Assembly (NCBI RefSeq): GCF_900188405.1
Contig: NZ_FZOF01000012.1
Span: 124,001-188,000 of the forward strand
Direction of reading: 5' to 3'
DNA: 64,000 bases
DNA from: Actinacidiphila glaucinigra
Lineage (GTDB): Bacteria; Actinomycetota; Actinomycetes; Streptomycetales; Streptomycetaceae
The position numbers were made by a program, and so were the translations under genes. The notes under the pieces are model-generated. The model was not told the DNA's origin. It searched no databases and was given only the letters and a program-made list of their open reading frames with translations. How positions within the stretch are numbered: position 1 is the first letter of the stretch; each line of letters begins with the position of its first letter. Of the stretch, positions 34,478 to 43,680 are shown in pieces.

Positions 34478-34607
34478 TGCCCTTTGTCCCAGGACCTCCG
34501 TCCGAGCGCTGTCGGACCTTCGTCGTAGTTTTGTTGCGGGAGGATGAAATCAGCACTCCAGCGCGTTGTGATCCTCCGGCGAGCAGGACGGGACGGAAGG
34601 ACACCGG

Positions 34608-37600
34608 GTGGCGGCGAAGGACGACGAGGCGAAGGCCGGGCAGGCCGTGGCGGCCGAGGGCTGGCTCCGGCGGCTGATGCGCTACTGCTGGCGCTACCGG
34701 TGGAACGTGGGCCTCGCGCTCGGTTCCTCGCTCGCCGGCATGGCCGTGATGGCGCTGGTGCCGCTCGTCCCCAAGCTGATCATCGACGACGTCATCGTCA
34801 AGCACGACAAGCCGCTCGGCCCCTGGGCGGCCGTGCTGATCGCCGCCGCGGGCGTGGTCTACCTGATGACCTTCCTGCGGCGCTTCTACGGCGGCCGGCT
34901 CGCCCTCGACGTGCAGCACGACCTGCGCACCGACATGTTCCACTCGCTCACCCGGCTGGACGGCGCGCGCCAGGACGAGCTCAACACCGGCCAGGTCGTC
35001 GGCCGGGCCACCAGTGACCTGCAGCTCATCCAGGGCCTGCTCTTCATGGCGCCCATGATGATCGGCAACGTCCTGCTGTTCGTCCTGTCGATCGTCGTGA
35101 TGTTCGTGCTCTCGCCGATGCTGACCTTGATCGCCCTCGCCGTCGCGCCCGCCCTGTGGTTCATCGCCGACCGCAGCCGCAAGCGGCTCTTCCCCGCCAC
35201 CTGGTACGCGCAGGGCCAGGCCGCGGCCGTCGCCGGGATCGTGGACGGCTCGGTGACCGGCGTCCGCGTCGTGAAGGGCTTCGGCCAGGAGCAGCAGGAG
35301 ATGTCCAAGCTGCGCTCGGTCAGCGAGCGGCTCTTCGCCGGCCGGTTGCGCACCATCAGGCTCAACGCCCGCTACAGCCCCGCCCTGCAGGCCGTGCCCT
35401 CGCTCGGGCAGGTCGGCATGCTGGCGCTCGGCGGCTGGATGGCCGTACGGGGCCAGATCACCCTGGGCACCTTCGTCGCGTTCTCCACCTACCTCGCCCA
35501 GCTGACCGGCCCGGTGCGCATGCTCACGATGATGCTGACCGTCGGCCAGCAGGCCCGGGCCGGCGTCGAGCGCGTCACCGAACTCATCGACACCCGCCCC
35601 AGCCTGGAGGAGGGCGCCGGGCAACTGCCCCGCGAGGCCGCGGCCACGGTCGAGTTCGACCACGTCAGCTTCGGCTACGACCGCACCCGCCCCGTGCTGG
35701 ACGACTTCTCGCTCACCGTCGAGCCCGGCGAGACCGTTGCCGTCGTCGGCGCCTCCGGCAGCGGCAAGTCGACCGTCTCGCTGCTGCTGCCCCGCTTCTA
35801 CGACGTGACCGGCGGCGCCGTCCGCGTCGGCGGCCGCGACGTGCGCGACCTCACCTTCGACTCCCTGCGCGACGCCATAGGACTGGTGCCGGAGGACAGC
35901 TTCCTGTTCTCCGACACCATCCGCGCCAACATCGCCTACGGCCACCCCGACGCCACCGACGAGCAGATCCTCACCGCGACCCGGCACGCCCAGGCGGACG
36001 AGTTCATCAGCGCCCTGCCCGAGGGGTACGACACCGTCGTAGGCGAGCAGGGGCTGACCCTCTCCGGTGGCCAGCGCCAGCGCGTCGCCCTGGCCCGCGC
36101 CATCCTCACCGACCCGCGGCTGCTCGTCCTCGACGACGCGACCTCCGCCGTCGACGCCCGCGTCGAGGCGGAGATCCACGACGCGCTGCGCGAGGTGATG
36201 GCGGGCCGCACGACCCTGCTCATCGCCCACCGGCGCTCCACCCTCGCCCTCGCCGACCGGATCGCCGTGCTGGAGGCCGGCCGGCTGGTCGACGTGGGCA
36301 CCCACGAGGAGCTGGAGGCACGCTGCCCGCTGTACCGGCGGCTGCTCACCGACCCCGACGAGCTCGGCTCGGACGTCGTCACGCACGACCCGGCGGGCGA
36401 GGTCGTGCCCCTGACCGAGTGGCCCGGCGAGGGAGCGGTCGCGGACCCGGCGGCACGTCCCGCCGCCGCGGCGCCCGCGGACGGCGGCGTGACCGCGGCC
36501 CTGTGGCCGCAGGACCGCCGGCACCGCGACGAGGGCACCGGGCGTTCGCAGGCGGGGCCCACCCCGGCCGCCGTGCGCGGCGGCCCCGGCGGCATGGCCT
36601 CGGCCATGGCCGGGATGCCCGCGACCCCCGAGCTGCTGGCGCAGGTGGCCGCGCTGCCCCCGGCCCTGGACACCCCGGACGTCGACGAGCACGCGGCGGC
36701 CTCCGTCGAGAAGGACTTCGGCCTGCGCAGTCTGCTGCGCGGCTTCCGCGGCCCCCTGCTGCTGAGCCTGGTGTTCGTCGCCGTGGACGCGCTGGCCGGG
36801 TTGCTGCTGCCCGTCCTGATCCGGCACGGCATCGACTCCGGAGTGCGGCAGGCCGCGCTCGGCGCCGTCTGGGCGGCCGCGCTGCTGGGCCTCGCCGTGG
36901 TCGTCGCGCAGTGGGCGGCGCAGTGGGGCTCCACGCGGCTGACCGGCCGCACCGGCGAGCGGGTGCTCTACACGCTCCGGGTGAAGATCTTCTCCCATCT
37001 GCACCGGCTCGGGCTCGACTACTACGAGCGCGAACTGAGCGGCCGCATCATGACCCGGATGACGACCGACGTCGACGCGCTGTCGACGTTCCTGCAGACG
37101 GGTCTGGTCACCGCGCTGGTCAGCGTGCTCACCTTCCTCGGCATCCTGGTCGCGCTGCTGGTCATCGACGTGCAGCTGGCGCTGATCGTCTTCGCCACCC
37201 TGCCGGTGCTCTTCGTCGCCACCTGGGTCTTCCGCCGCAAGTCCGTCAAGGCCTACGAGCTGGCCCGGGAACGGGTCAGCGTCGTCAACGCCGACCTGCA
37301 GGAGCACGTCGCAGGGCTCCGCGTCGTGCAGGCCTTCCGCGGCGAGCGCGGCGGCGCCGTGCGCTTCGCCGACCGCAGCGACGCCTACCGGCAGGCGCGC
37401 GTGCGCGGCCAGTGGCTGATCTCGGTCTACTTCCCCTTCGTGCAGCTGCTGTCCAGCGTCGCCGCCGCCCTGGTGCTGATCGTCGGCGCCCAGCGGGTCG
37501 GCGCGGGCACGCTCACCGCCGGCGCCCTGGTGGCGTACCTGCTCTACATCGACCTGTTCTTCTCGCCCGTCCAGCAGCTCTCCCAGGTCTTCGACGGCTA

Positions 37601-38453
37601 CCAGCAGGCCTCCGTGTCCCTGGGCCGCATCCGCGAACTGCTGCGCACACCGACCGCCACCCCGCCCGCCGAGTCCCCGCGGGGCGTCGGCCGGCTGCGC
37701 GGCGAGATCGCCTTCCGCGACGTGCACTTCCGCTACATCGAGGAGGGCGCCGAGGCGCTCTCCGGGATCGACCTGCGGATCCCCGCGGGCCAGACGGTGG
37801 CCTTCGTCGGTGAGACGGGCGCGGGCAAGTCGACCCTGGTCAAGATGGTCGCCCGGTTCTACGACCCGACCTCGGGCGCCGTCCTCGTCGACGGTCAGGA
37901 CATCCGCGGACTCGACCTGACCGCCTACCGGCAGCGGCTCGGCGTCGTCCCGCAGGAGGCCTACCTCTTCGAGGGGACGGTCCGCGACGCCATCGCCTAC
38001 GGGCGGATGGACGCCACCGACGCCGAGGTGGAGGCCGCGGCGCGCGCCGTCGGCGCCCACGACATGATCGCCACGCTGGACGGCGGCTACCTGCACTCCG
38101 TCTCCGAGCGCGGCCGCAACCTCTCCGCCGGACAGCGCCAGTTGATCGCCCTGGCCCGCGCCGAACTGGTCGACCCGGACGTCCTGCTGCTCGACGAGGC
38201 GACGGCCGCCCTGGACCTGGCCACCGAGGCGCTGGTCAACCACGCCGCCGACCGGCTCGCCGTACGCCGCACCACGCTGGTCGTCGCCCACCGGCTGACC
38301 ACCGCCGCCCGCGCCGACCGTGTCGTCGTCCTCGACCACGGCCGGGTCGTGGAGGACGGCACGCACGAGCAACTCCTCGCCGCCGACGGCCGGTACGCCG
38401 GGCTGTGGCGCACCTTCGTCGGCGAGGACGAGAGCAGCGAGGCCGTCGCCTAG
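34608..38453 (+). CDS. fused double ABC exporter (TMD-NBD-TMD-NBD in one chain)
   Basis: A 1281-residue protein containing two complete half-exporters joined by a Pro/Ala-rich linker (about 600-690). First half: six helices, Walker A GASGSGKST (about 381), LSGGQRQRVALARAI (about 485), Walker B LLVLDDATSAVD (about 505). Second half: six helices, Walker A GETGAGKST (about 1067), LSAGQRQLIALARAE (about 1171), Walker B VLLLDEATAALD (about 1190). The first Walker B has Asp where the catalytic Glu should be, and the second signature is LSAGQ, so one ATP site is probably degenerate. Likely exports a lipid or drug; substrate unknown. GTG 34608 follows GGAAGGA. Confidence 0.92.
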   Translation: MAAKDDEAKAGQAVAAEGWLRRLMRYCWRYRWNVGLALGSSLAGMAVMALVPLVPKLIIDDVIVKHDKPLGPWAAVLIAAAGVVYLMTFLRRFYGGRLALDVQHDLRTDMFHSLTRLDGARQDELNTGQVVGRATSDLQLIQGLLFMAPMMIGNVLLFVLSIVVMFVLSPMLTLIALAVAPALWFIADRSRKRLFPATWYAQGQAAAVAGIVDGSVTGVRVVKGFGQEQQEMSKLRSVSERLFAGRLRTIRLNARYSPALQAVPSLGQVGMLALGGWMAVRGQITLGTFVAFSTYLAQLTGPVRMLTMMLTVGQQARAGVERVTELIDTRPSLEEGAGQLPREAAATVEFDHVSFGYDRTRPVLDDFSLTVEPGETVAVVGASGSGKSTVSLLLPRFYDVTGGAVRVGGRDVRDLTFDSLRDAIGLVPEDSFLFSDTIRANIAYGHPDATDEQILTATRHAQADEFISALPEGYDTVVGEQGLTLSGGQRQRVALARAILTDPRLLVLDDATSAVDARVEAEIHDALREVMAGRTTLLIAHRRSTLALADRIAVLEAGRLVDVGTHEELEARCPLYRRLLTDPDELGSDVVTHDPAGEVVPLTEWPGEGAVADPAARPAAAAPADGGVTAALWPQDRRHRDEGTGRSQAGPTPAAVRGGPGGMASAMAGMPATPELLAQVAALPPALDTPDVDEHAAASVEKDFGLRSLLRGFRGPLLLSLVFVAVDALAGLLLPVLIRHGIDSGVRQAALGAVWAAALLGLAVVVAQWAAQWGSTRLTGRTGERVLYTLRVKIFSHLHRLGLDYYERELSGRIMTRMTTDVDALSTFLQTGLVTALVSVLTFLGILVALLVIDVQLALIVFATLPVLFVATWVFRRKSVKAYELARERVSVVNADLQEHVAGLRVVQAFRGERGGAVRFADRSDAYRQARVRGQWLISVYFPFVQLLSSVAAALVLIVGAQRVGAGTLTAGALVAYLLYIDLFFSPVQQLSQVFDGYQQASVSLGRIRELLRTPTATPPAESPRGVGRLRGEIAFRDVHFRYIEEGAEALSGIDLRIPAGQTVAFVGETGAGKSTLVKMVARFYDPTSGAVLVDGQDIRGLDLTAYRQRLGVVPQEAYLFEGTVRDAIAYGRMDATDAEVEAAARAVGAHDMIATLDGGYLHSVSERGRNLSAGQRQLIALARAELVDPDVLLLDEATAALDLATEALVNHAADRLAVRRTTLVVAHRLTTAARADRVVVLDHGRVVEDGTHEQLLAADGRYAGLWRTFVGEDESSEAVA

Positions 38454-38474
38454 GCGGCCGCTCCTGTCGCGTCC

Positions 38475-38502
38475 GCGGCCCGGACCCGGTGGTCCGGGCC
38501 GC
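38475..38502 (+). terminator. terminator after the ABC exporter
   Basis: A 12-bp perfect stem (38475-38486 with 38491-38502) with a CGGT loop, followed by CGGTCTTTG. It lies about 20 bp beyond the stop codon. Confidence 0.8.
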
Positions 38503-38589
38503 CGGTCTTTGCCCAACGCCCCCTGGCGGCGGGCCACTTCCTCCTCATAGGTTCACGGGCGACGCCCGTCGAACCCCGAAGGAGGGGGC

Positions 38590-39999
38590 ATGCGCAACGC
38601 GCTCAGATGGCTGCTGGCGCTGATGCTGCTCATAGGCACCGCCGGCGGTGGAGTCGCCACCGCGACCGCTGACGAGCCGGACATCAAGGACCGCATCCTG
38701 GCGATACCCGGGATGAGCCTGATCGAGGAGAAGCCGGTCACCGGCTACCGCTTCTTCGTCCTGAACTACACGCAGCCGGTGGACCACCGGCACCCGTCCA
38801 AGGGGACCTTCCAGCAGCGGATCACCGTGCTGCACAAGGGGACCGACCGGCCCACCGTCTTCTACACCTCCGGCTACGGGCTCTCCACGACCCCCTCCCG
38901 CCGTGAGCCGACGCAGATCGTCGACGGCAACCAGGTCTCCATGGAGTACCGCTTCTTCACCCCGTCCCGCCCGGCTCCCGCCGACTGGTCCAAGCTCGAC
39001 ATCTGGCAGGCCGCCAGCGACCAGCACCGCATCTACCGCGCGCTGAGCCGGATCTACGCGGAGAACTGGCTCGCCACCGGCGCCAGCAAGGGCGGCATGA
39101 CGGCCACGTACTACCGCCGCTTCTACCCGCACGACATGGCCGGCACGGTCGCCTACGTCGCCCCCAACGACGTGGTGAACGACGAGGACTCCGCCTACAC
39201 CCGCTTCTTCCGCACCGTCGGCACCGCCGACTGCCGGGCGCGGCTGAACGCCGTGCAGCGCGAGGCCCTCGTGCGCCGGGGCGAGATCGTCGCCCGCTAC
39301 CAGAAGTACGCCGCGGACAACGGGCTGACCTTCACCACCGTGGGCAGCGCGGACAGGGCGTACGAGAACGTGGTGCTGGACCTGGTGTGGGCCTTCTGGC
39401 AGTACCACCAGCAGGCGGAGTGCGCGGACGTGCCCGCGGCGACCGCCACCACGGACGCCATCTACTCCTTCGTCGACTCCGTCTCCGGCTTCGACTTCTA
39501 CACCGACCAGGGCCTGGAGTACTACACGCCGTACTACTACCAGGCGGGCACCCAGCTCGGCGCCCCGACCTTCGCCACCCCGCACCTGAAGGGCCTGCTG
39601 CGCTACCCCGGGATCTACCAGCCGCGCTCCTATGTGCCGCGCTCGATCCCGATGCGCTTCCAGCCCCGCGCGATGGACGACGTCGACTCCTGGGTGCGCC
39701 ACCACGCGAAGCGCATGCTCTTCGTGTACGGGGCCAACGACCCCTGGGGAGCCGAGCCGTTCCGCCTCTCGCTCGGAGCGCACGACTCGTACGTGATGTG
39801 GGCGCCCGGCGCCAACCACGGCGCGGTCATCGGCGCGCTGGGCGAGGCCGACCGGGCGAAGGCCACCGCCGAGGTGCTGGAGTGGGCCGGGGTCGCCCCC
39901 GCGGCCGTGCGTGCCGACCCCGAGTCGGCCAGGCCCCTGGCGCCGTTCGACGCCAAGCTCGACCGGAGCACCGAGGCCGCCGGCCGGCTGCCTTTCTGA
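38590..39999 (+). CDS. secreted S37-family tripeptidyl aminopeptidase
   Basis: A 469-residue secreted serine peptidase. It has a Sec signal peptide (MRNALRWLLALMLLIGTAGG, cleavage near ATA-DEP) and the nucleophile motif GASKGGM (Ser about residue 169), as in S37 prolyl tri/tetrapeptidyl aminopeptidases of streptomycetes. YTQPVDHRHPSKGTFQQR is a family-typical start of the mature chain, and FVYGANDPWGAEPF and APGANHGAVI hold the other triad residues. It removes tripeptides from the N-termini of extracellular proteins. AAGGAGG precedes the ATG. Its final codons run into a short tandem repeat. Confidence 0.88.
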   Translation: MRNALRWLLALMLLIGTAGGGVATATADEPDIKDRILAIPGMSLIEEKPVTGYRFFVLNYTQPVDHRHPSKGTFQQRITVLHKGTDRPTVFYTSGYGLSTTPSRREPTQIVDGNQVSMEYRFFTPSRPAPADWSKLDIWQAASDQHRIYRALSRIYAENWLATGASKGGMTATYYRRFYPHDMAGTVAYVAPNDVVNDEDSAYTRFFRTVGTADCRARLNAVQREALVRRGEIVARYQKYAADNGLTFTTVGSADRAYENVVLDLVWAFWQYHQQAECADVPAATATTDAIYSFVDSVSGFDFYTDQGLEYYTPYYYQAGTQLGAPTFATPHLKGLLRYPGIYQPRSYVPRSIPMRFQPRAMDDVDSWVRHHAKRMLFVYGANDPWGAEPFRLSLGAHDSYVMWAPGANHGAVIGALGEADRAKATAEVLEWAGVAPAAVRADPESARPLAPFDAKLDRSTEAAGRLPF

Positions 40000-40052
40000 C
40001 CCTGCCCTTCTGACCGGCTGCCCTTCTGGCCGGCTGTCTTTCTGACCGGCTG
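39984..40052. repeat. 16-bp tandem repeat at the peptidase 3' end
   Basis: Units: CCGGCTGCCTTTCTGA (39984-39999), a 13-bp shortened copy (40001-40013), CCGGCTGCCCTTCTGG (40014-40029), CCGGCTGTCTTTCTGA (40030-40045) and a partial copy from 40046. The first unit encodes the last residues and stop of the peptidase. The array looks like slippage-generated duplication of the gene end and reaches to the stop of the next, convergent gene. Confidence 0.85.
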
Positions 40053-40673
40053 TCAGAGCCGGCGGGCGCATCCCACGCCCGCCGGCCCGCCGCCCACCCC
40101 GACGTACAGGACCGTCCCGGCGGGGCAGGACCCGCGGCCGCGCGCCAGCTCCACGACCCGGAACTGCGGGGCGTGCGGGCCCGAACCGTCGCAGGGCGTC
40201 TCCTTCACCCGGCCCTTCCGGGACGTGTAGACGCAGTCGCCCGCGATCGTCCGGGGCCCGCCGCCCCCGCCCGGGTCACCGGGGTGCGGGGCCGTCAGGT
40301 TGCGCATGCAGGCGTAGCCCTGGGGGCGGGCGGCGGTGACGGTGAGCAGGAAGTCCGTGGTCGGCGGGCAGCGGTCGCCGGCCCGCGCGGCGGCCGGGGG
40401 AGCGGGCGAGGGCGAGGCGGGCAGCAGCCCGTACAGCCGGCCGACGACGCGGGCCCGGGCGCCCGGGTCCGAGCACACCACCTCCCGGTAGGCGCCCACA
40501 CGGTCGCCGGCCGCGCAGTCGCCGCGGTCGAGGAAGACCGCGTCGTGCGTGGCCGGCGAGACGTCCGGGCCCGCGGCCCCGCTCCCCGTGGCGCCCGGGC
40601 CGGGCGAGCAGGCGGCGAGCAGCACGGCGGCCAGCCACGCCGCTCCCAGGAGCTGTCCGGACAACACGCGCAT
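40053..40673 (-). CDS. small secreted lipoprotein, function unknown
   Basis: A 206-residue lipoprotein starting MRVLSGQLLGAAWLAAVLLA with lipobox LLAAC (Cys22). The mature part has about eight cysteines (for example DRGDCAAGDRVGAYREVVC, GYACMRN, GDCVYTS), implying disulfides, and repeated short segments suggesting two copies of a small fold. No known domain is recognised; similar Cys-rich lipoproteins in actinomycetes are uncharacterised. It ends at the tandem repeat. Confidence 0.75.
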   Translation of the reverse strand: MRVLSGQLLGAAWLAAVLLAACSPGPGATGSGAAGPDVSPATHDAVFLDRGDCAAGDRVGAYREVVCSDPGARARVVGRLYGLLPASPSPAPPAAARAGDRCPPTTDFLLTVTAARPQGYACMRNLTAPHPGDPGGGGGPRTIAGDCVYTSRKGRVKETPCDGSGPHAPQFRVVELARGRGSCPAGTVLYVGVGGGPAGVGCARRL

Positions 40674-40771
40674 GGCGGCCCCCCACCCGTCCCCCCGGGC
40701 GAGTTGCCCGTTTTCGGCAGGATAGGTGGCGTGACCCCTGTGCGGGAGGGGCCGCGCCGCGCGCCGCGCGC

Positions 40772-42565
40772 TCAGTACCGCAGGCCCCAGCCGACGGGGT
40801 AGAGCGTCCGTGACGGATCGTCCGCCGCCGGCACCGCCACCGGGAGCTTTCCGGTGGGCCGTACCTCGCCCGCCATCACCCGTGCCGCCGCCCGCATCGA
40901 CACGTCCGTCCAGCCGTAGGCGGCCAGGGACGCGGCCACCCCGTCCAGCCGGGCGACGTCGTACGGGTTGCGGATCGCGAGCTGCACCACCGGAACGCCG
41001 GTCGCGACGAGCGCGGCCACCAGCGCGATCTGGCCCGTCGACGCCCCGGTGACGTTGTACGTGGCCACCACCACGGCGTCCTTGTCCCGCGCGGCGGCCA
41101 CCGCCCGGTCGATCGTCGCCTGCGCCGGCGCGGTGCCGGTCGACAGGACCTGCGCGGTGTGCCCGAGCCCGGTCAGGGCCGCGCCGAGCACCGCGGTGGG
41201 CGGGCCGCCGGTGCCCGAGGGCGCGGCCGGGTCGGCGCCGACGACCAGCAGCCGGCGGTGGGCGGGCAGCGGCAGCGCTCCCCGGTTCGCCAGCAGGGTC
41301 ACGGTGCGTTCGGTGATCCGGTCGGCGTCGGCCAGGTGGCCGCGGGTGCCGACCGTCCGGTCCACGCCGCGGTGGGTGACGTACGGGTCGTCGAGCAGCC
41401 CGCGCCGCGCCTTGAGCATGAGGATCCGGGTGAGTGACTCGTCGAGGCGTTCCTCGGTGAGCTCGCCGGACTTCACGGCGGACAGGACGCCCTGCCAGGC
41501 GGTCTCCAGGACCGGCGGGTTGAGCAGCTGGTCGGCGCCGGCCTTCAGGGCGAGCACCGGGACCCGGTCGTCGCCGTACTTCTGGCGCACGCCCTCCATG
41601 CCGAGGGAGTCGGTGACGACCACGCCGTCGTAGCCGAGTTCCTCGCGCAGGATGCCGGTGAGGATCGGCCGGGAGAGTGTGGCGGGGTCGCCGGAGTCGT
41701 CGAGGGCGGGCACCAGGATGTGCGCGGTCATGATCGAGTCGATGCCGGCGGCGATCGCGGCGCGGAACGGCGGGGCGTCCAGGCGCCGCCATTCCTCCAG
41801 CGAGTGCGTGATGATCGGCAGTTCGAAGTGGCTGTCGGTGCCGGTGTCGCCGTGCCCGGGGAAGTGCTTGGCGGTGGCGACGACCCCGGCCCGCTGGTAG
41901 CCCTCCACCTGGGCGGCGACGAGCGCGGCCACGGCCTTCGGGTCGGCGCCGAAGGAGCGCACGCCGATCACCGGGTTGGCGGGGTTGACGTTGACGTCGG
42001 CGACCGGCGCGTAGTCCTGGGTGATGCCCATCGCGGCCAGTTCGGCCCCGGCGACGGCCGCGGCCCGCCGTGCGTCCTTCGTGCTGCCGCCCGCGCCGAG
42101 CGCCATCCCGCCCGGGAAGAGCGTGGCGGGGGAGCCGACCCGGGCGACGGCGCCGTGCTCCTGGTCGGTGGAGATCAGCAGCGGGATCCGGGAGGACCGC
42201 TGTATGCCGTTGGAGAGGTCGGCGATCTGGTGCGGATCGCGGGTGTTGTGGGCCCACGCGAAGTAGATGATGCCGCCGACGTGGTACTTGGCGATCAGCT
42301 CGGCCGCGTTGGAGACCCCGATCTCGGCCTGGTTGGCGGCGACGTCGGCCGGATCGGGGGCGGTGGCCGAGTGGCCGTACACGCGCATGACGAAGAGCTG
42401 GCCGATCTTCTCCTCGATGCTCATGCGGTCGATGAGCGCACGGACGCGTCTGCGGTCGGCCGCGGCCGCGCTCGCGGTGCCCGGGACGCCGAGGGCGAGG
42501 GCGGTGGAGGCGGCCGCGGCGGCACCGAGCACCGTACGGCGGGACGGATGGGGACTGCTGTGCAT
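40772..42565 (-). CDS. Tat-exported family 3 beta-N-acetylhexosaminidase (NagZ-like)
   Basis: A 597-residue GH3 enzyme. The Tat signal SRRTVLGAAAAASTALALGV leads to an Ala-rich cleavage site. ISTDQEHGAVARV is the substrate-binding Asp/Glu region, KHFPGHGDTGTDSH is the His/Asp catalytic loop specific to beta-N-acetylglucosaminidases, and VVTDSLGMEGV carries the nucleophile Asp. A C-terminal GH3 domain follows. It probably trims N-acetylglucosamine from cell-wall or chitin fragments outside the cell. ATG 42565 has GGAAGGAG upstream. It lies downstream of a lipoprotein gene on the same strand. Confidence 0.92.
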   Translation of the reverse strand: MHSSPHPSRRTVLGAAAAASTALALGVPGTASAAAADRRRVRALIDRMSIEEKIGQLFVMRVYGHSATAPDPADVAANQAEIGVSNAAELIAKYHVGGIIYFAWAHNTRDPHQIADLSNGIQRSSRIPLLISTDQEHGAVARVGSPATLFPGGMALGAGGSTKDARRAAAVAGAELAAMGITQDYAPVADVNVNPANPVIGVRSFGADPKAVAALVAAQVEGYQRAGVVATAKHFPGHGDTGTDSHFELPIITHSLEEWRRLDAPPFRAAIAAGIDSIMTAHILVPALDDSGDPATLSRPILTGILREELGYDGVVVTDSLGMEGVRQKYGDDRVPVLALKAGADQLLNPPVLETAWQGVLSAVKSGELTEERLDESLTRILMLKARRGLLDDPYVTHRGVDRTVGTRGHLADADRITERTVTLLANRGALPLPAHRRLLVVGADPAAPSGTGGPPTAVLGAALTGLGHTAQVLSTGTAPAQATIDRAVAAARDKDAVVVATYNVTGASTGQIALVAALVATGVPVVQLAIRNPYDVARLDGVAASLAAYGWTDVSMRAAARVMAGEVRPTGKLPVAVPAADDPSRTLYPVGWGLRY

Positions 42566-42644
42566 GACGGACTCCTTCCGGCAGGAGGTGGGGGGCGTGC
42601 TGAAAGAAACCTTCAAGCACACACGCTTAGCCGGAAAGTTATTG

Positions 42645-43670
42645 TCAGTCAATGAGTTGGGCACGCTCCGGGACGAGCCGGGACGGCACCGCGAGCACCG
42701 CCGCGTAGTGCTCGACCTGGATGCAGCGCTTTGTCTCGTCCCCGGTGGGCGCGGCCGACAGTTCCCGCCGGCCGATGGTCAGGACGGCGCCGGTGGGCCC
42801 GCATCCCGTGAGCACGAAGCCGAAGCGCCGCTCGTCGCCGCGTCGCGGATGCCGCGCCAGCTGTTCGCGCAGCGCGGCCGCCCCCTTGCGGGGCAGACCG
42901 GCGAGGAACGCGTCGAGCTGCCGCGCCGAGGTGACCTCGGAACTGCGCCGGCCGCCCGGCTTTCGCATGTCCTCCAGGCCGCCGAACGCCACCGTGCTCC
43001 CCGGGGCGGGCGGATCGGCCCGCGTGTTCTCCTCCTGCGCGAAGCGCGGCCGCTTCGGCATCCGGTCGCGCGGCACCTCGAACACGACGACCACCCGGTT
43101 GGCGACCAGGCACTGCCCCATCGGGGTCTGCGCGAGGCCGAGCACCAGCCGGTCGCCGCTCCGGAAGAGGGCGGCGTCCCTGGTGCTGTTGCAGCCGGTG
43201 GTCCGGGTCCAGGCGACCAGGACCGAGCGGGAGAAGTCGGTCCGCGCGGCACGCCGCGCGATGTCGTCGGCGATCTCCGGTGCCGACCTCATGAAGTAGC
43301 CGGGGAAGCGGCTCAGGTCGCGTTCCCCGTCGAGGACGGTGTGCACCGCGGGCACCCCGCGCGTGGTCTCGGTGAAGTACACGCGGCGGGTGGAGACCGT
43401 CCCGTCGGACGGGACGGATTGCGCGGCGGACGCCGAGGCGGACGGTGCCGGGTGCGCGGAGACGGAGGCGATCGCGGAGGGGGAGGGGCCGCCACCGGCG
43501 TTGTCGGAGGGGGGTACGCCGGTGGCGGGCTGCTGCGGGCCGCAGGCGGCGGAGAGGGTTGTCAGCGACGCAGCCAGCAGCGTGGCCGACACCGCTTTGC
43601 GGAGACTCCCGGGCAGCACGCCCGTTGGACGGGATCGGTACGGAAACGGTTCCTTGCGGGTGGGTGACAT
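42645..43670 (-). CDS. secreted lipoprotein, function unknown
   Basis: A 341-residue predicted lipoprotein: hydrophobic stretch then LSAAC (Cys43), followed by a Ser/Ala/Pro-rich spacer of about 40 residues and a globular part (RRVYFTETTRGVPAVHTVLD, FGFVLTGCGPTGAVLTIG). No known domain is recognised. An in-frame ATG at 43688 would give six more residues but overlaps the LysR gene end. The GH3 gene follows after 79 bp. Confidence 0.72.
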   Translation of the reverse strand: MSPTRKEPFPYRSRPTGVLPGSLRKAVSATLLAASLTTLSAACGPQQPATGVPPSDNAGGGPSPSAIASVSAHPAPSASASAAQSVPSDGTVSTRRVYFTETTRGVPAVHTVLDGERDLSRFPGYFMRSAPEIADDIARRAARTDFSRSVLVAWTRTTGCNSTRDAALFRSGDRLVLGLAQTPMGQCLVANRVVVVFEVPRDRMPKRPRFAQEENTRADPPAPGSTVAFGGLEDMRKPGGRRSSEVTSARQLDAFLAGLPRKGAAALREQLARHPRRGDERRFGFVLTGCGPTGAVLTIGRRELSAAPTGDETKRCIQVEHYAAVLAVPSRLVPERAQLID

Positions 43671-43680
43671 CCGCCCATGG

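Noticed and set aside
32766..38537. 1923-codon open frame on the minus strand
   Set aside because: Antisense to the TPP enzyme and ABC exporter, both of which have full motif sets; this frame is an artefact of GC-rich codon position bias.
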